Source: Sulfurospirillum sp.
Lineage (GTDB): Bacteria > Campylobacterota > Campylobacteria > Campylobacterales > Sulfurospirillaceae
Assembly (NCBI GenBank): GCA_026988125.1
Contig: JALSLU010000083.1
Span: 1 to 52,509 of the forward strand
Direction: 5' to 3'
DNA: 52,509 bases
Under the pieces are notes generated by a model that worked only from the letters and a program-made list of their open reading frames with translations, was not told the origin of the DNA and did not search any database. The position numbers and the translations under genes are program-made. The first letter of the stretch is position 1. The number at the start of each line of letters is the position of its first letter. Positions 48,343 to 52,509 of the stretch are shown piece after piece.

Positions 48343-50845
48343 AATTATTTTAGCTACCCTACTTTTTTTAGTTTTAAAAAATGGTATAAGAGTTGAACAA
48401 ATCACTTTACCGAAATTTCAAATAGAGCAATTCTACATAAAATTAGATAAAAAACTGATTGTAAGTATTGATAAAGTTAAAATATTTAATAAAAACAAAG
48501 CTTCTTCATCAATCAAAGAGATAAAAAATATTTTAACTTACATACCATATCTAAATAAATTTTTTGACTCGATCTCAATAAGAAGTGTAAAGTTAGACGA
48601 TAAAGAGATTAAGTTACTATACAAAGATAACATATTTTACATAGATAGTAACTTTTTAAGTATTAACTCAACAATACACCCTTGGAAAAATAGTATTGAG
48701 ATTAAGATAAAGCAGATGAATTTAAAAGATTACAAAGTTAAATTAAAAGGAAATTTAAATCTAAATTTGGATAAAAAGAGCTTTATATTTCAGGGAAATT
48801 TTTCAACCTTTAACATAGTTGGAAATTTAAATTTAAGTTATGAAGATTCGATTTTAAACTATAAACTATCTACAAAAAAGTTTAATACCCTAAAACCATT
48901 TATGGATTTTTTATCTAAAAAAATTGCATTACGGGAAATTATATCTGCTTGGATATATAAAAGAATTGTTGCAAAAGAGTATAAATTACACTATTTGGAG
49001 GGAAAACTAAATCTCGAAACTTTGGAGTACTATCCAGAAGAGATGAATGCAATGGCAAGTGCAAAAGATGTAGTTGTAAAATTTTCAAAAGAGGTTCCTG
49101 CTGCTGTTGTTGATGACTTAGATATAGTTCTAAAAGATAACAAGCTCATATTTAAAGTCAAAAAGGCTACATATGAAAAAAAAGATATAAGTAAATCTAA
49201 AATTCACATTTATAATGTTTTAACAAGAGGAGCAGGAATAATTATAGATATAAAAACAAAAACTCTCTTAGATGATTCCATACATAAAATATTAAAAGCT
49301 TTTAAAATAAAGATTCCAATAATGCAAAAATCAGGATACACCGATACTAATGTTTTTCTTGATATAGATTTTGAGCCAATTGGCATAAAAAGTTATAAAG
49401 GTACCTTTGTAGTTAAAAACTCACTTTTGAGTATTTCAAATGTTCCAATGTTTACAAAAAAAGCTTATATTGAGTTAGATAATGATTATGTCTACATAAA
49501 AAACTCAAACCTTAAATATAAAAAGCTTTTCGATTTAAATACAACCGGAACATTTGACATCAAAAAAAATAGCTACAAAAGCATAAATTACATAAATTCA
49601 CTAAATGTTAAACTTGGAAGTACTGAACTACTAAATATAAAAAATTCAACAACACCCTCTAGTTTAAAGGTATCCAAAGATGGTACAACTATAGTTTTAA
49701 ACAAGCTAGATACAACACTTTCATTTAAACAAAAGAGTACATTCATAGTAAAAAATTTAAAAAATTTAAAAAAGAATTCAAAAATTATGCAAGAGCTTAA
49801 AATTGATAATGCTGATGTATTCGTAGAGACTGAAGATTTTAAAGATTTTAAAATTTTGGCCAATATAAAAAAAATAGACTTACCTCTATATAAAAACAAT
49901 AAAAAAGTTGACTCTCTTTTATTAAATATTAGTACCAATGGAGATAGCTTTTATGCAACTTCGAAAGATAAAAGTATAAAAATTTCTCAAAAAGATTTTT
50001 TAATGGTTGAATTTGAAAAATATAATTTTATGCTAAATGATGGAAATTCAACTTTAAACTTAAAACAAGATTTAATCGTTAAAGCAAAAAATTCAAATAT
50101 TATCTTGAAAAAGCCAAATAAAATTTTACTGAGTGATAAATTTAGATTAAAGATTGATGCAACAAAAAGAGAGCTTAAATTTGACTCTTCTTTTTCAAAT
50201 CAATCTATGCACATAGAGAAAAACAGCAACTTTTTTAAAGTAGATACCACAAATCTAAATGATGTCTTTATAAATAGCCTACTAGGAGAAAAAATATTTG
50301 AAAATGGAAAATTTAGAATAACAATTTTAGGAAAAAACAAAGATAATTTTAGTGGAAAATTTTTCGCATCAAATTCGACACTCAAGAGAATGAAATTTTA
50401 CAATAATTTAATGGCACTAATCAATACAGTACCATCACTACTTACTTTTAAAGCTCCAGGTTTTAATGAAGATGGCTTCTCACTAAATAAAATGATGTTA
50501 GATTTTATCTACAAAAATGGAGTAATAACTTTTAAAAAAATTGATATAGATGGTAAAAGTACTGATGTTATAGGTCACGGTATATACAATACAAAAAATT
50601 CCTCAATAAATTTAACTCTACAGCTATCCATTTTAAAAAGTTTAAGTAGTGTTGTAAAAAATATTCCTATAGTAAACTATATTATACTAGGGAAAGACAA
50701 CAAATTCTACACCAATATCAGTGTTTCTGGGGATATAGATAATTTGAAAATAAAAACAAATATACTTAAAGATACAGCCATAACCCCGTTAGATATAATC
50801 AAAAGAACACTTCAAACACCTTTTAAAATTTTTGAAGCTAACTAA
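48284..50845 (+). CDS. AsmA/YhdP-like (DUF3971) envelope protein
   Basis: 853 aa, N-terminal TM, beta-rich repetitive body, C-terminal AsmA-like region (TILGKNKDNFSGKFFASNSTLKRMKFYNNLMALINTVPSLLTFKAPGFNEDGFSLNKMMLDFIYKNGVITFKKIDIDGKSTDVIGHG). Confidence 0.7.
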   Translation: MIISITSKVIKSIWTLFLIIIILATLLFLVLKNGIRVEQITLPKFQIEQFYIKLDKKLIVSIDKVKIFNKNKASSSIKEIKNILTYIPYLNKFFDSISIRSVKLDDKEIKLLYKDNIFYIDSNFLSINSTIHPWKNSIEIKIKQMNLKDYKVKLKGNLNLNLDKKSFIFQGNFSTFNIVGNLNLSYEDSILNYKLSTKKFNTLKPFMDFLSKKIALREIISAWIYKRIVAKEYKLHYLEGKLNLETLEYYPEEMNAMASAKDVVVKFSKEVPAAVVDDLDIVLKDNKLIFKVKKATYEKKDISKSKIHIYNVLTRGAGIIIDIKTKTLLDDSIHKILKAFKIKIPIMQKSGYTDTNVFLDIDFEPIGIKSYKGTFVVKNSLLSISNVPMFTKKAYIELDNDYVYIKNSNLKYKKLFDLNTTGTFDIKKNSYKSINYINSLNVKLGSTELLNIKNSTTPSSLKVSKDGTTIVLNKLDTTLSFKQKSTFIVKNLKNLKKNSKIMQELKIDNADVFVETEDFKDFKILANIKKIDLPLYKNNKKVDSLLLNISTNGDSFYATSKDKSIKISQKDFLMVEFEKYNFMLNDGNSTLNLKQDLIVKAKNSNIILKKPNKILLSDKFRLKIDATKRELKFDSSFSNQSMHIEKNSNFFKVDTTNLNDVFINSLLGEKIFENGKFRITILGKNKDNFSGKFFASNSTLKRMKFYNNLMALINTVPSLLTFKAPGFNEDGFSLNKMMLDFIYKNGVITFKKIDIDGKSTDVIGHGIYNTKNSSINLTLQLSILKSLSSVVKNIPIVNYIILGKDNKFYTNISVSGDIDNLKIKTNILKDTAITPLDIIKRTLQTPFKIFEAN

Positions 50846-50929
50846 ATGCTAATTTATTTTTTGATCTTTTCTTGGGAGGAGTGTTAAAAATTTCGTGTCA
50901 ATCTGATAAAATAATATCAAGGATTGACA

Positions 50930-51198
50930 ATGGAAGAGAAAATAGAATTTGATTTCGATGAAATACTCAAAGAGTTTAGAAATGGTAAAAAACTTACAGG
51001 AAAAAGTGGGCTTTTAGCTCCACTAATCAAATAACTTACAGAAGCAGCACTCGAAGCAGAGGTAGAGTCTCATATTGCCAATGATGTACTTAGTGGGAAA
51101 CCTAACAGAAGAAATGGTTTTAATAAAAAACTATCAAAGCTACCAGTGATGGAACCTTTGAATTAGAGTTAGTATTAGCGGGAGTGCTAGAATTTTAA
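50930..51198 (+). pseudogene. IS256-family transposase N-terminal remnant
   Basis: MEEKIEFDFDEILKEFRNGKKLTGKSGLLAPLIK*LTEAALEAEVESHIANDVLSGKPNRRNGFNKK then -1 frame TIKATSDGTFELE; in-frame TAA at 51032 and a frameshift in the A-tract 51125-51130; no catalytic core follows. Confidence 0.85.
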
Positions 51199-51240
51199 TG
51201 GATGTAAATGTCAATGTACCAAGATAAAGTATTAAATGAA

Positions 51241-51269
51241 GAGAGTACAGTACATTTAAATGTACTCTC
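51241..51269 (-). terminator. inverted repeat after the PilZ-like gene, possible terminator
   Basis: GAGAGTACA-GTACATTTAAA-TGTACTCTC ending 3 nt from the stop codon at 51272; no long U-tract. Confidence 0.45.
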
Positions 51270-51271
51270 AA

Positions 51272-52509
51272 CTACTTCCTGTTACTATGAACTTTTACAG
51301 CTTTTTTTAGTTCCAGAATTAACTCTTTTTGTCTATTATACATATACTTCAATAGATATACATCAAAAGGATTCTCTAAAATCGTCTCTACCACAACTTT
51401 TGTTTTAGTTTCTTCAACACTTTCAATAAAGATTACTTTCCCTTCTATATCCATCATAAAAAACCCATTTTCACCCAACTCGTTTGGTAACTTAAATTTT
51501 AATTTTACAGTAGTATTTTTCAACTCCATTGGAAGTGAATGATTTAAAATTATAGCTACAGCTTTTGTTGAGATATCCATAATATAGCCACTAAACGAAC
51601 TTTTAGAAAATGATATATTTATTGGTGTTCGTATGCTTGGTTGAACTCTAGTGTTTTTTCTACTATTTGCACTGGTTTCTAACAATTTAAGATCATTGAT
51701 AACCACATATGATTTCTCTATATTTACATAAACAACATTTGCTTCTATATCTTTTTCTAAATCTGGAATCTGAAGTACAGTTTTTTGCTCAAATTGCATT
51801 GAGTAGCCTTGAATAGTATCGCTATGAAGATAGTAGTTATCTTCTTCAACTTTTAAGACTTTTGAGCGAGTATTTATACACAGACCTTTATAAATGTTTA
51901 AGAGTTTAATTGGAGTTTTATTTACCAAATATGTCTCTAGTGTGTGACTGATTAATTCATTTTCATCTATTTCATTATTAAAATGATTTATCTCATAAAA
52001 ATCACAGCTATTAAAGGCATTTTTTAAGTATGAGTGCCGATTAATTTGCTCTATAGTATCTATTGTATTGTTTATCTCAAGTTTGCTTATATTTAATAAT
52101 GTGGAAGTGATGATTGAAGAAATTTTTTTATCAATTTTGGTCAGAATTAATCTTTGATGGAGAGATTCAAGTTCAATTTTTGCACTTTCAAAATTATAGT
52201 TTTCAACCAATAAAATGAAACAGTGAGAACTCCACTGAAATATATCTTGCGATAACTCCTTTTTATATACAAAAAGCTCTTCAACAAATTTTTTCGCAAA
52301 CTCATACATAGCTATGTGCCCATAAGTACTTAAAAGTTTTTCAAAGTTATTTAAATTTATGCAGGCAATACATAATTCTTTTGCTTCAATCGAATTTTGA
52401 GCCAACTTATCTTTTAATATCTCTATAAACTGAAATCTACTTTTTGTTACAAATTTTTCGACACTATTCTCAACTTTTTCTAACGGAACTATTGTAATAA
52501 GTTTTTCAC
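51272..52509 (-). CDS. PilZ-domain protein with degenerate GGDEF-like N-terminal region, truncated by window edge
   Basis: CIACINLNNFEKLLSTYGHIAMYEFAKKFVEELF resembles a GGDEF domain without the GGDEF motif; RKNTR...SFSGYIMDISTKAV resembles PilZ RxxxR / DxSxxG. Frame is open to the edge (EKLITIVPLEKVENSVEKFVTKSRFQFIEILKDKLAQNS), so the listed TTG start at 52405 is internal. Confidence 0.7.
   Translation of the reverse strand, partial: EKLITIVPLEKVENSVEKFVTKSRFQFIEILKDKLAQNSIEAKELCIACINLNNFEKLLSTYGHIAMYEFAKKFVEELFVYKKELSQDIFQWSSHCFILLVENYNFESAKIELESLHQRLILTKIDKKISSIITSTLLNISKLEINNTIDTIEQINRHSYLKNAFNSCDFYEINHFNNEIDENELISHTLETYLVNKTPIKLLNIYKGLCINTRSKVLKVEEDNYYLHSDTIQGYSMQFEQKTVLQIPDLEKDIEANVVYVNIEKSYVVINDLKLLETSANSRKNTRVQPSIRTPINISFSKSSFSGYIMDISTKAVAIILNHSLPMELKNTTVKLKFKLPNELGENGFFMMDIEGKVIFIESVEETKTKVVVETILENPFDVYLLKYMYNRQKELILELKKAVKVHSNRK

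Noticed and set aside
50930-51198. Active insertion sequence
   Set aside because: Interrupted frame, missing catalytic core and no right terminal repeat.
51208-51408. 66-aa ORF MSMYQDKVLNEEST...
   Set aside because: Crosses the inverted repeat and runs antisense into the PilZ-like gene; no family resemblance and no continuity with the transposase remnant.
1-52509. CRISPR array, defence island or prophage
   Set aside because: No regularly spaced repeats, cas-like, restriction-modification or phage structural genes were recognised on either strand.

Overview
AT-rich, almost fully coding chromosomal window. Protein content and gene order point to the Campylobacterota (Epsilonproteobacteria); this is inference, as no database search was run. 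Left to right: 3' end of argG, a rhodanese-like gene, rplI, hslV, hslU and era; a nine-gene transformation / type II secretion / type IV pilus operon (CtsD/E/F/P-like and Msh-like) with several unfamiliar small components and no pseudopilin; a minus-strand run from fapA, ruvA, ddl, an orphan Phd-like antitoxin, a hydrolase, acylphosphatase and a membrane-anchored MurF-like ligase to pta, ackA and flgH; a plus-strand run murJ, cysS, msbA, pyrD, M16 peptidase, dapA, FabL-like reductase, pgsA, rseP, yggS; a REC-REC-PAS-PAS-HD-GYP regulator; a compact (reductive) TCA cluster icd-mdh-fum(alpha,beta)-sucCD-oorDABC; mltG and an AsmA/DUF3971-like gene with overlapping divergent 5' ends; an IS256-family transposase remnant; and a degenerate GGDEF/PilZ-type protein cut by the right edge. 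I saw no CRISPR array, rRNA, tRNA, prophage or obvious defence island. No clear new biological system stands out. The best leads are the uncharacterised parts of the pilus/competence operon, the orphan antitoxin in a cell-wall operon, a shared 19-20 nt motif at two loci, and several compact overlapping-end architectures.
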